Below, one piece after another: positions 39,137-49,474 of a DNA stretch of 64,000 bases. Location of the stretch: positions 434,001 to 498,000 of the forward strand of contig QPFY01000002.1 in assembly GCA_003665825.1 (NCBI GenBank). Reading direction: 5' to 3'. The stretch comes from Microbotryum silenes-acaulis. Taxonomy: Eukaryota > Basidiomycota > Microbotryomycetes > Microbotryales > Microbotryaceae. The translations under genes were made by a program, and so were the position numbers. The notes under the pieces were generated by a model. That model saw only the letters and a program-made list of their open reading frames with translations. It ran no database searches and was not told the DNA's origin. Each line of letters begins with the position of its first letter. The stretch's first letter is position 1.

Positions 39137-40770
39137 ATGCGACGAGACGGCTCGCGGCGCTCGAACGCTGGCGGCGAAGCATCCGGATCCGGATCCGGAC
39201 CAGAGACGCCGACACGACTCGTGCGACGCATCTCGGACATGGTCGACACGCTGGGTTCGCTCAGCTTGACTCCTCTCGCCACAAGAGCGACGCCAACCCG
39301 TGAAACTGCCGAAGACCCCATGTCGGCGAGTATGGGTAGCGATTCGAGCTGGGCCCATGCGTCGCAGATCCTGCCCGGCGCAATCCCACGTCGGACCGCA
39401 CCCTCGGTCATCTCAACGGCCCCACCTTCGACGTCGACGGTCGCGACGAACGCCTTTGCGGCACCCCCACGAACCCATTCGTCGGCGCGCGTGCCTCTGT
39501 CCCGGGCCGGCTCCTCATCGGCGTTGGCAAACCTTGCATCTTCGATCGCTCACCTCCCGCCCTCCCTCGGTCCTTCGCGGCGCAACTCGTCGGCGACGTT
39601 GCCTCCTCTGGGCTCCATACCTTCCCCTCTGCTTGGATCTATTCCATCCGCGCCCTTGACGCTCAATTGGCCTCGCCTTTTCCGCGATCGGTACCTCGTC
39701 GAAGAGCGCTGGAAGCGGGCCGCGCCTCGTTCGAACTGGTACAAGGGCCACACCGACAGCGTCTACTGCCTCCAGTTCGACCCCAAGAAGATCATCTCGG
39801 GATCTCGGGATCGCTCGGTCCGCGTCTGGGACATCGCGACGGGACGTATGACCAAGGTTTTGACGGGCCACGAAGGGAGCGTATTGTGCCTGCGCTACGA
39901 CGACAAGGTCTTGATCACGGGCTCCAGCGATTCAACGATTCTCGTCTGGGACCTCGTCGGGGATCCAATCACGGGAAGGGGGCAGTGGGAAGCGACGATG
40001 CAGTTGGTTGGGCACAACATGGCTGTGTTGGATTTGACCTTTGACGATCAGTGGATCGTCAGTTGCTCCAAGGTCGGTTTTCCTTTTCACCTCTAGCTCG
40101 TGCCGAGAGCTGCCCGCCCGACTGATGAGCTTTGCTTTTGTTCGCAGGACACCACGATCCGAGTCTGGCATCGCTCGACAGGTGAACTGTACCGCGTACT
40201 CGCCGGCCACCGCGGTCCCGTTAACGCCGTGCAGCTCCACAATAACCGCGTCGTCTCGGCCTCGGGCGATGCGACCATGAAGATGTGGAATGTTCTCACG
40301 GGCGAGGTCGAACGAGTCTTCACGGGTCACGAACGAGGGTTAGCCTGCGCAACTTTATCCGCTTCGGGGACGCTCGTCGCGAGTGGTTCGAACGACAAGA
40401 TGATTCGCATCTGGGATGTCACGACGGGGACCTGTTTGGCCGTCCTCAGGGGGCACACGGACCTCGTACGCAGCTTGGCGTTCGACGAGGCAAGGGGTTT
40501 GATCCTCAGTAGAAGCTACGATCGCACAACGAGGGTCTGGGATTGGAAGAGCCGGTCTGAATTGGCCAAGTACAAGCAACACACGAGTTTGGTCTTTCAT
40601 GTCGAATTTGATGCGTCGCGCATCTTCAGGTGAGTCTTCACAGTTCTCGCTGCAGCTCGAAAACGAGGTGCCCTTGATTCATGCTCTTTTTGGTACGCAG
40701 TTCAAGTCATGACCGTAAGATCTTATCTTTGGATTTCGACGAGGGTCTAGATACGAGCTTGTTTGTGTAG
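39137..40770 (+). CDS. Seven-bladed WD40 protein of the F-box/WD type, without a visible F-box
   Basis: Three exons: 39137-40072, 40148-40629, 40701-40770; 495 residues. The first 180 or so residues are Ser/Pro/Ala-rich. Then NWPRLFRDRYLVEERWK, a linker like that between F-box and propeller in FBXW/Pof-type ubiquitin-ligase adaptors, leads into seven WD repeats: GHTDSVYCLQFD, GHEGSVLCLRYD, GHNMAVLDLTFD, GHRGPVNAVQL, GHERGLACATLS, GHTDLVRSLAFD and KQHTSLVFHVEFD. SGSRDRSVRVWD and similar blade ends are clear. I could not find an F-box in the visible N-terminus; an unseen upstream exon may carry it. Substrate-adaptor function is inference. Confidence 0.8.
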
Positions 40771-41170
40771 ACCCGAGTATGTCAATTGTTCTGGGTCAAT
40801 GTGACGCGCTCCCAATTTTGTTTCCACCCACCTCGCCCGGGCGTAGCTTGGATGATGCTACCAAACATCGTGACACCACTTCACAAGACGCCATGCCACT
40901 ATCTTCGGGTTTCAGACTTTCTACCACAAAGTGTATAGATTTTTTGGAGCGAACGCGGTCCCTGCCACCCCGGCGGCGACTATTGGAACGCCTCGCCGGA
41001 CGGATCGGGACGTCCGACTCGGCCGTCGACTCAGGAAACTTGTGAGCTGGAGCTTGAGCTTGGCCTCGGGTGAAGCGAAATGGCCCTAATTTTCGGACCT
41101 TGAAGGGTCGAAAAGGCACGGGGCGTCGGATCTAGGGCTACTAAGATCGGTTCCTGAAGCTGAAAATCCT
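40771..41170. other. Convergent intergenic region
   Basis: 400 bases between the WD40 gene and the small secreted gene that faces it. No feature recognised. Confidence 0.4.
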
Positions 41171-41939
41171 TTACCACCCACCTTGAAGTCGACCTCGTGA
41201 AGGAGAGAGATCACCGACTCCTTGCCGACTTTGAACCACTTTTGATCGAACGGGCGACCAGCTGAAAGCATTGTACAATGTGTAGCCGGACAAGCAGGTC
41301 AAGGTCGTGGTGCTGTTGCAGGTCACGGCGTTCGGATCGGTGCAAGGCAGGCATTGTTGGGCTGGAGGGCGCCGGAGCGGACGATACAATCGAGAATCAG
41401 CCATTGAAACTATGTGACAAGATTGGGTGGTAGTACGATGAATCGCAATGACTCACCATCCCGGCTGAGGTAAGTACCCGGAGTCTTGCTGCAGTCCACG
41501 GCTGCGCACCTGCTCAGTGGAGGTCATAGATAGGGGCTCAAAGTCAGCCCAATCGCTCGCATTGGCCCCAGTACCAAGGCTGAGCGCGAGCGGCATGCAC
41601 CACTCACTTGCGTTTCGAGTTGGGCGCACCCAGAGTAGGGTTCTTCATAAAATGCGGAAAGAAGCAGCCTGAAGCTGAAATGAGGAAGATCGGGCTCAAA
41701 GCACGAGGCAGGAAGGCCACGCCCAGGGGTGGGGGGCGTTCGAGGCCAGCCTGCCGGGGACGACGCGAGAATTCCGAAGAAGAGCGATCCTACTCACTGA
41801 TGGCGATCTCGTTGGTGTGGCAAGCGAGGCGCTTCTCGAGCGCATGGATAGCCTTGTCCAAGACGGGAGCGGCGATCGAGAGGGTCGATTGGAGGACGAG
41901 CAAGGTCGCGGCGAGGAGGCCGGAGCGAGCGAGGACCAT
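41171..41939 (-). CDS. Small secreted protein with eight cysteines
   Basis: Four exons on the minus strand: 41939-41798, 41674-41608, 41509-41457, 41409-41171; 166 residues. The N-terminus is a clear signal peptide (MVLARSGLLAATLLVLQSTLSIAAP). The mature part holds eight Cys, for example CAAVDC, QQCLPC, VTCNSTTTLTCLSGY. The last block resembles extracellular Cys repeats with a PCTDPNAVTC spacing. It also has a dibasic KR near residue 37, a possible processing site. I do not recognise the family. Size, secretion signal and Cys content are those of fungal effector-like or cell-surface proteins, which is only a class description. The last exon's end is the least certain. Confidence 0.6.
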
Positions 41940-43332
41940 TTTGACTTGGCTAGGATCGTGTGGGGGGAGGTCCGAGAGAGGCGAGTGCCCCCGGTGTAAA
42001 ATTGAGGCGGCTAAGAACTCTCCGAACGATGGAGATGGTATAGGAAGGAAGGAATGAGAAGACATTCTGTCGGGACCGGAGGGCGTTCACCCTCCTGCAC
42101 CTCATTCCTCGCCCGGGAGTGATATTTGGAGCGTTTGGATCCCGCGACTCGGAGGAACGAGCTGCAGGGTGTCTCAGATGCGCTGGGAGGACTCGGCACC
42201 GAAATTACGGGCCGCGCGGTGATTCGACGGCGCGGTAGCCGATAAATAAATCAGTGAAAACCCACCCGTTCCCTAGTAGCTACTTGGCACTGCAGTGCAA
42301 GTGGGCCTGGGTGGTTCGCTTGTCCCGACACAGCAAGAGCGAGAGCGATGCGTTATGACCGAGAGGTCGAGTCGACGAGTGACCGACAGCCGCGACGCCT
42401 GCGACCCCGAGACTGAACTTAACGCGATCTGCACGTGACGGTGCCATGCGATCCTCTCGCGGGAGTAATCTGTCCAATCACTAGGCTGCATCCATATTGA
42501 TACAGGGGTTTTGAGCGGATACCGGAGGAGCACAAAAGAGGGGCGGGGGCGGAATACGGAGGGCTCTTTCAGTTTACTACGCAAAACTTCATCGCTCGAG
42601 GCATAGTAGATGAACTCTGCGTGGCGGGAGGAAAACGACGGTTGCCGGTTATACGCTCGCGAGATTTCAAGGTGTCAATACATGGGATTTGAGATTTGAT
42701 GCCTGGTCACACGCGACACCGGCCGAATCGACGCGCGCCTTCAATGACTTTCGAGTGACTTTTGATAATGTTTCGAGGCACATGTGAAAATTTGACATTT
42801 TGGGGCCAAAAGAGGGTGTAAAATCTAGACAAAAAGTCGGAAAGGGGCCTTATTCCACTTGGGCGTCTGACATGGGCTTTTTCGTCCTGACTCAGCCGAC
42901 TCAGTTTAAGCCCCGGCCTTATCGGGTGTTCTCAGGTTGCTCGGACTCGAGCGTGCTTCCTGCGTTCGGCGGTCGCTCCTCCCCATGGCACATGACGCAT
43001 AGAAACAGACAAAGACGTCATACTTCAAAGGCGCAAACTGGGATCGGCTCGGCGGGAGGAGTTGAATGCATCGCGCTCGGTGAGAAAGAAAGATTGATCG
43101 ATTTGAGCAGGATTGGTACTGCAGATGAAAACAAGGTGATGCAACCCAATCTACTCTACCCAGTCGACGCTCGAAACGGTTTTCGGGGATAGCGTCGACC
43201 TGCTCCGACCGTTGTTTCTGAAGCTGACTGAACGAATTGGATAGCAGGCTGTACATATTGACCACATCACCCATCGTTCCTGGCACCGACCCGATCCTCT
43301 GCTTTTCGACTGGCACGATGGCAAGCACCCTT
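41940..43332. other. 1.4-kb gap downstream of the Fanzor gene
   Basis: Lies 3' of the minus-strand Fanzor gene and 5' of the small secreted gene. Contains a near-palindrome around 42282-42302 (CTTGGCACTGCAGTGCAAG core) but no protein gene. In Fanzor and TnpB loci the guide RNA is usually encoded next to the 3' end of the nuclease, so this is where it would be expected; no RNA fold was identified by eye. Confidence 0.35.
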
Positions 43333-46300
43333 TCACTGCTCAGGAGACTCGGCTTTTAGGCTTCTCCAACTCCCCCTTCCCTCGCTTCCTCTTCGCGCTC
43401 CTTGTCCCCTGCCCTTTCCTCCCCGCTTGCTCCCTTTGGCCTTGGCCGTGGCCTTGATGCCTTGCTGCCCCTTCTCGTCCTGCTTGTCCTCGTCCTTCCC
43501 GGCCTTGGGGTACCTGAAGGGGTGTTGTCGGAACGCGGCGACTTGTAAGCCCACAGTCGGCATGTTGCGTGCCACGACGATGTCGCGGTGGATGGGCGGG
43601 CGGCATTCTTTCTCGCACAGCATGACCCGCAGATTATTATGCTCGGCCCCGTGGGCTCGGCCATTCTTGAAAAGTCTGTGCGACCGGCGTGCCGTGACCG
43701 GTGCGATGTGACACCAGCAGGACATAGTCCCGTCGTTAGCATATCCGGCAGCGCCTTAGTACTCGTTCACGACTGCGAGAATGTCCTGAAGGGACCTACC
43801 GGAATCGCTCCCCTGTCACCTCGTTGCGGCAGGTGGGGTCGCTGCAGACCGAGGAGGTATTGTATTCGTCGACCGAGACGATCTCCACGACGAATCCTCG
43901 CTCTTGCAATCTGTTGAACTCTTGAACGAGGTCTCGGCAAAGGACATTCGTCCTATACGTCGCCTTCTGTGTTCCACGACTCGAACCTCCCTCGCCAACG
44001 AAGACCAGCACCGGACGTTGGCGCGGCGACAGGATGTCCTTTCGTTGGAGGACCTCTGCGGTCTTGACCTTGCTCAAGTCCGCTTGCTTCAACGTGTCAT
44101 CGCGGGCCCTCTCTGCAAAAAGGTTGAAGCACGAGTTTCCATACGACAATCAGCATCCGGCTTGAACTTGTTCGAAAAGACTCCCTGCGGCGTGAAACGG
44201 AGGACGAACCCATCGTTCTCAAACCTGAAACCTCCATCACCTGCTCGACGAAGCGCCTTCTCGAAGCCTTGGATAAGAGATTGGTCTTGGCCACCCAGGC
44301 CTGTCGATCCGGCTCGCCGAGAAGGAGGCGTGAGGAAGATCCACGAGCGAGCTCGGCGCGAGTGCGTGCGTCGGCGTCGTCGCGCTCGGTCGTACTCGAG
44401 TCGGAGGGGGCTGAAGCAGGACCGTCGAGCGTGGCGGCCGAGGTGGCAGGGCTTTGTCCCTCAAGAGGGGTCGCTGCGTGGCCGGGGGGTTTGGCGTGAC
44501 CGAATCGTAGGCTGCCGGCCAGTTCAGCCGAGAGCTTCCGAACGTGGCTCTGCGCCTTCCTCAACGGCTTGTCCAGCGCATCCGCGTAGACGACGACGTC
44601 GTCTTGAATCTGAACCTCATTTCGGTCAAAGAGGGTAGCCGAAACGGCCATAGCACATTTCGTGCCCAGGTCGATGCCAATGATGATGGAGTCGTTGGCA
44701 CCGTCCTGGACGACTTGTCGGAGTGCCTCATCGGTCCTGTAGCGGGTTCCGATGCGATCTGGACCAGCCCAGTCCTGCTCCGGCGATGGAAGTAAAGGCG
44801 AACACGGTTCGTCAGCTGGATGATACTGGATCCATTCGCCCCGGCCCGGAGGCGCTGGCCCGCCCGCGCAGCGAATACGCACCTCACCCTTGCCGTGGCT
44901 GTAGAGAAGTTCGAGGACCTTCTCGCCGGCATTCTCGGCCCTCTCGAGGCGCGGCATACCCCCTCGTACTGTCGGTAATGGGACCAGAGTCGAGGCGGAA
45001 ACCCACTTGACGAACTCGTTGGGAGTGGCGAGGAGCGACGACCGTGCGATACAATCGTAGGTCGGGTCGAACGCCACGGTTGCGCTGCTGGTCACGTGCT
45101 CGAACGTCTCCGCGATTGACTGCGGGTCACGCGTGGCTGCCGGGGCGGGGGTGTCGGCGCAAAGTGGGAGGAGCAGGGACAATTTGTTGGGGACCGCCTT
45201 GGCGACGTTGTAGCCTAGAAGCCGGACCGTTTGCCCATCCGATCGCCATTCTCCGTGGGCACAAAGCCATTCGCTCCAAAGCACTCGACGTTGAAAAGAA
45301 CCTTCGCCACGAGGGGTCCGAGATGATCGAATCGGGTGGCGATCGGACCCGAGTCAGGCCGACGGTTGGTGGTGGCCGCCTTCTTGGCGCGCTTGAAAGG
45401 GGGAGGATCGAGCGTCGTTTCGGGTGAGGGCTCTTCGAGATTGGCCGTGGATGAAGAGGCGGTGGCGAGAGCCGGTGCCACGTTGGCCGGGGCGGTGGTG
45501 GCACGAGGGGTCGCTTCCCCGAGCTGCTGACTGAGGTGACGGCGCAGCACCTCCCAGCGCTCGATCCATTCTCGCTTTGACGCCCACGCGTTCGTTGAGG
45601 TCTCGACAAAGGAGTAAGCGGAGGATCGAGGGGGCTCGATCTGCGCGAGTAGCACGGCTGCGACGTGGTCCACGGGGTTGCTCGAGACGTGCGATCGCCA
45701 AGGCACCCACACGCATCGTAGCCATTCGAGCAAGGTCTTGGCCACGTCTTCACCTTTGTAGATGAGGATAGAAGTGCGTCGTAGCGTCATGGTAATGAAC
45801 TCGCCCCGCAAATCCTGTGCAAAGAGGTCGGATGGTTGAACAATCGGGTCAGTGCAACTGCACTCGCATTGGAGCGCGTCGGCCCGCTGACGGCCGGGTC
45901 GACTCGTTGAAACGCGGTGAGAGCCAGCGGTGCCACCACTCACCAATCCAAGGCCTCGGGTGTGCCCGCTCGCAACCTTGAGCGCGTGGAGGGCCGGGAA
46001 AAGACAATGGGGGCGGTGTGATACCCCTCGGATCCAGTCGCCGATCGTCTGCTCGGCAAGAGGGGAACGCTCGTCGGGTGTGAGCATCCGCGGCGAGTTG
46101 TGGCGGATGATGTGTACGGTATCTTGGAACGTAGACGTTGCCGTCGACGCTAGATCATAGAGGTCCACCGCCTTTTGTACCTGCTTTGCGGCCTTGTCGT
46201 GTAGACTCGCGATTTGTGTGGTCAGGTCGGAAAGGAGTCGAACGTCGTCGTCGGGCGAGTTGGCGAGTCTTGCTTCGCAGACAGCTTCAACAACGGCCTT

Positions 46301-47105
46301 CTTGACGCTGGACTTGAGTGAAGAGCCTATATCCTTGTCCCTTTTCGCGGGTGGCCCGGTGTTTGCGTCGTCAGCATCGTCGGCCTGGGGGGGTGTATTC
46401 GAGGTGGAGACGAAGCGACTGTCGACAAAGGTCGCGACGATTTGGTAGACTCGGTCTTTCCATCCGAAAATCGCCTCGACGATCCTCATCGCACGGTCGT
46501 CCCACCAGGTGGGGGTGTAGGGGATCAGGGGGATCGGAGGGCGGTTGCGTCTGGTTGCCTCAACCGCGTAGATCAAGGTAACCCACGCCTGTGCGAGGAC
46601 CAGTTCAGGGAACCCGTACCAGCGTGCCACCAACGAGCCGTCAGCCTCGTGCTCGTTTCGTCGCTGGCGTCTCGAACCATACGTCACTTACACCGGAAAA
46701 TCCGATCGAGTCTTGCCCCCCCGATACGCGACGAAAGTCCTCGTATTCTCGAGCACGTCCTTGCGACCCCTCGGGCGCATCCGAGGTGAGCGAATCCTCG
46801 AATTTCGTCAAGGTCTTGCCGGACGTGGCCTTGCCGCCGTCTTCTCGCAAGAGGTAGAGGAGGGCAAAGAGCAAGGTCCTCCAGGCGTTCTTGTTGTCGC
46901 CTAGGTACCTCCACTGGCCATCGGTGAGCCTGGCCAGGGTATGCCCTAGGGCCTCGCCGAGAATGGACTCGATTTCTCTATGCGAGATGACGAGGAGGCG
47001 TACGAGCGGCTGCAGGGTGTGCAGGGTCGGCTTTTGATCAGAGGCGACGGCAAACGGAGCGTCTACCATGGTGGTATCCTCGGGTTGTGGGAACGGGGTC
47101 GCCAT
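43333..47105 (-). CDS. Fanzor: eukaryotic TnpB-like RNA-guided nuclease
   Basis: Six exons on the minus strand: 47105-46692, 46645-45944, 45814-45349, 45301-44225, 44112-43800, 43675-43333; 1104 residues, no internal stop. The C-terminal half has the split RuvC/zinc-ribbon layout of TnpB/Fanzor. RuvC-I is SIIIGIDLGTK (Asp738). The probable RuvC-II acid is in LVFVGEGG (Glu927). The zinc ribbon follows VDEYNTSSV as C976-x4-C981 and C1011-x3-C1015. RuvC-III is IHRDIVVARNM (Asp1022). Upstream, GEWRSDGQTVRLLGY resembles the TDG...V block of Fanzor proteins. The N-terminal 500 residues are helical and not recognisable to me. The tail is Lys/Gly/Arg-rich. Known Fanzors use an omega-RNA to cut DNA and often ride on transposons; no transposase is seen nearby. 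Introns 1 and 3 (46 and 47 nt) use weak sites and are the least certain joins. Confidence 0.85.
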
Positions 47106-49474
47106 CTTCGCGTGGATGCGGGGTGAAATTGGTGATGGTGCGACGTGGTGCGAGGCGAAGGCGCTTGACGGGGACCGGCGCGCTCCTGGCTCATCAGCTC
47201 GATCTTCTGACCCCTCAAAATGACTCCGAGCCATGGACGGGCAAGACAAGTAATGGGTCGTTCGTACTCAGAGTAGTACGAGCAGACGCGTTCAAATACG
47301 AGTGTCATTTTGCAACCATCAAGAACACTGCTTTGTTCATTGTTGCTGCTACAAATCAGGTCGACTTGGTGACCTCGGGTGACTGAGGGGTCTCCTTTCG
47401 GAAGACCGCAGCGCCGAGGGAGCTGCGATGCCGAGCGGCGGCGGCGCGGGCTAGCCTCATTGGCACGGATGAAGCAAGCTCGTAGAGCTTGACCTCGAAT
47501 CGCCTGATAAGCGCCAAGCCTGGCCTCAGGGCGAGTACAAAAGCCCCCCCCCCCTCTCACCTCTCTCTCTCTCCTTCCTTCTTCTTCGTTGATGAGTACC
47601 TCTCACATGGCTCCTCCACCACTGGGCCGTAACCGACTAGCGCATCGACGCAGCACCGAGGCGGTAGGTGGTGGAAGTTGGCAGTAGTGTACCATCAGCC
47701 ACCGTGAGTTCATCCCTCCCACTCGTTGCAAGTACCACCGTCGCTGACTTGGGCACTGCCCTCCTCTCGTCTTGACTCGGATCGTCACCAGCCTCCGATC
47801 GCACGCTCTTGATCGAAGAGGGGCCCACGGCAGTCCTGGTCGTCTTGCGAGGTAAAAAGTTTGGGAGAGGTTTTTGGTTATCATTGTATCGGGTCAGTCC
47901 CGCTTGTGGCCGCCTCCGAGCATGCACTGCCACCGCCAGCGCAGCTGCGGCATCATCGGCCGGACCCGACCTCGTACGACGGACTTGGGCTGACCTTGCT
48001 CTCACCTTCACCTTTGCATGCCCGTTCATCTTCATCTACCTTCACATTACACCATCCCCACCACATCACACCATCCCCACCTCCATCACCATCTTCACCT
48101 CTACATCGATTCTCGTCTTCACCTTCACCCTTCACCCTTCACCCTTCACCCTTCCCCATCACGTTCGCTTCCACCTCGAATCACCTCCACCTCACCACCT
48201 TCATCCCTTGCCTTCACCTCTACGTCTGTTCCTCCCCATTGCACCTCCACCTTTGACTTACCCTCATTTCATGCTGCTCTTTCTTTGACCTTGATCTTGA
48301 CCGTCAACCTTGCCTTCACCGCACCGTCAACCTCTTGCTTACGTCATCCACCTTCACCTCCACCTTCACCTCCACCTCGGGATTTGGCGTTACAGGGGGT
48401 TTCCTTGTCCGCCAATCGGCAGTGCAAGACGTCATGACCGGTATCAATGATGAATCAACAACTTTGTCCACAAAAAGTGAGTTTTATGCACACCAAGTGT
48501 GACTACCTACCAGTAGTTCCGTCTGCTCGAAGGTAAAGTTGCGAGCTGCTGCTAACATGCATGGTCACCCGCTGACAACAGCTGCTTCAACTGGCAACGC
48601 GGCGGGACAGGTCAGACTCGAGGATGAAGATGATGGAGAGGAAGTAGGGATGTGTGGGGTTTCGCTGTGGTTTTTCATTAGTCTTTTTATCACGTGCACG
48701 TATCAGGCCGCGCTGCACAGCGACTCCGACGGGTGTCCTCTTCTTTGTTTTCTCATTGTTTGGGTAGAACAGAGTCCGAGGATTAACCGTACTGGAATGT
48801 CGAACCACCCCTTCAAGGAGCTCCAGAGGCTTCCGAGTCTTAGGGGTGGGGGCTCCGAGAACTGGACAAGGTGGAGGTGCAACTTAGCAGTATGCTTCCT
48901 TGCTCGTTCCCTCCAGTATCTTCATGGTCCGGACTATGGCCTCCTCCTCGAAGCGGAAAGCAGAGGGTAGCATTCCCTCAAGCTCAAACATCATCCGACC
49001 TCTTGCACCATCATCGCACCATCACCATCGACGTACCCCCGCGAGGCCTTCCTCGACAACTCGACTCGGCGTCCCCCTTCTTCGTTCGATCGCGGCACCG
49101 CCGACCCCGAGGGACTTGCTTACATGGGCACAATCAAGTGCATGGAACTGTATCTCTGTTCTGAAGCGGTGCCTCGTACCTCAGCAAAGGCCCCAGGTCC
49201 CTTCTTCGACTTGACCCGGACCCCTTCGCGCACGGATCGTACCTGGAACTTGAAACGCCTGCACAGCTGTTTCCTTCCTTTCAGGGTCAGGCCCTCGCGC
49301 GCATCAGTATGGCCACGACGAGACCTGAGGCCTGACGATATCGTAGTTGAGTGCTCCACCCACAAGACAGGGGTCACATAGGAACGATCTCACGAGGTGA
49401 TGTATGCACTCAAGAATCAAACACTGCAGTGAATAAAGACGTGTGGGGTTCTACTCTGACTACCAGGCGATGAC
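47106..49474. other. 2.4-kb gene-poor region upstream of Fanzor
   Basis: Contains the Fanzor promoter side, a long C/T-rich simple-repeat tract (47,990-48,380) and possible retroelement debris near 48,800-49,100 that I could not confirm. No intact gene recognised. Confidence 0.4.
47990..48380. repeat. C/T-rich microsatellite-like tract (CACCTTCA-type)
   Basis: About 390 bases built from varied repeats such as CACCTTCA, TTCACCC (tandem near 48,123-48,150) and ACCTCC. The + strand is almost free of G here, an extreme strand bias. Confidence 0.75.

Noticed and set aside
46664..46691. A 28-base version of Fanzor intron 1 ending at cgccag
   Set aside because: Too short for a spliceosomal intron; the 46-base version ending at 46646 keeps the same frame.
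42785..47235. Weak inverted similarity (TTTGACATTTTGGGG versus CCCCTCAAAATGA) flanking the Fanzor gene
   Set aside because: Too short and imperfect, with no matching target duplication; not convincing as element ends.
47637..48035. Open frames across the C/T-rich tract
   Set aside because: They arise from low-complexity repeats and have no ordered protein text.
48797..49381. Possible Copia-type gag debris (text such as NWTRWRCNLAV and LLTWAQSSAW)
   Set aside because: Only short, frame-shifted matches to a vague pattern; no protease, integrase or LTR nearby.
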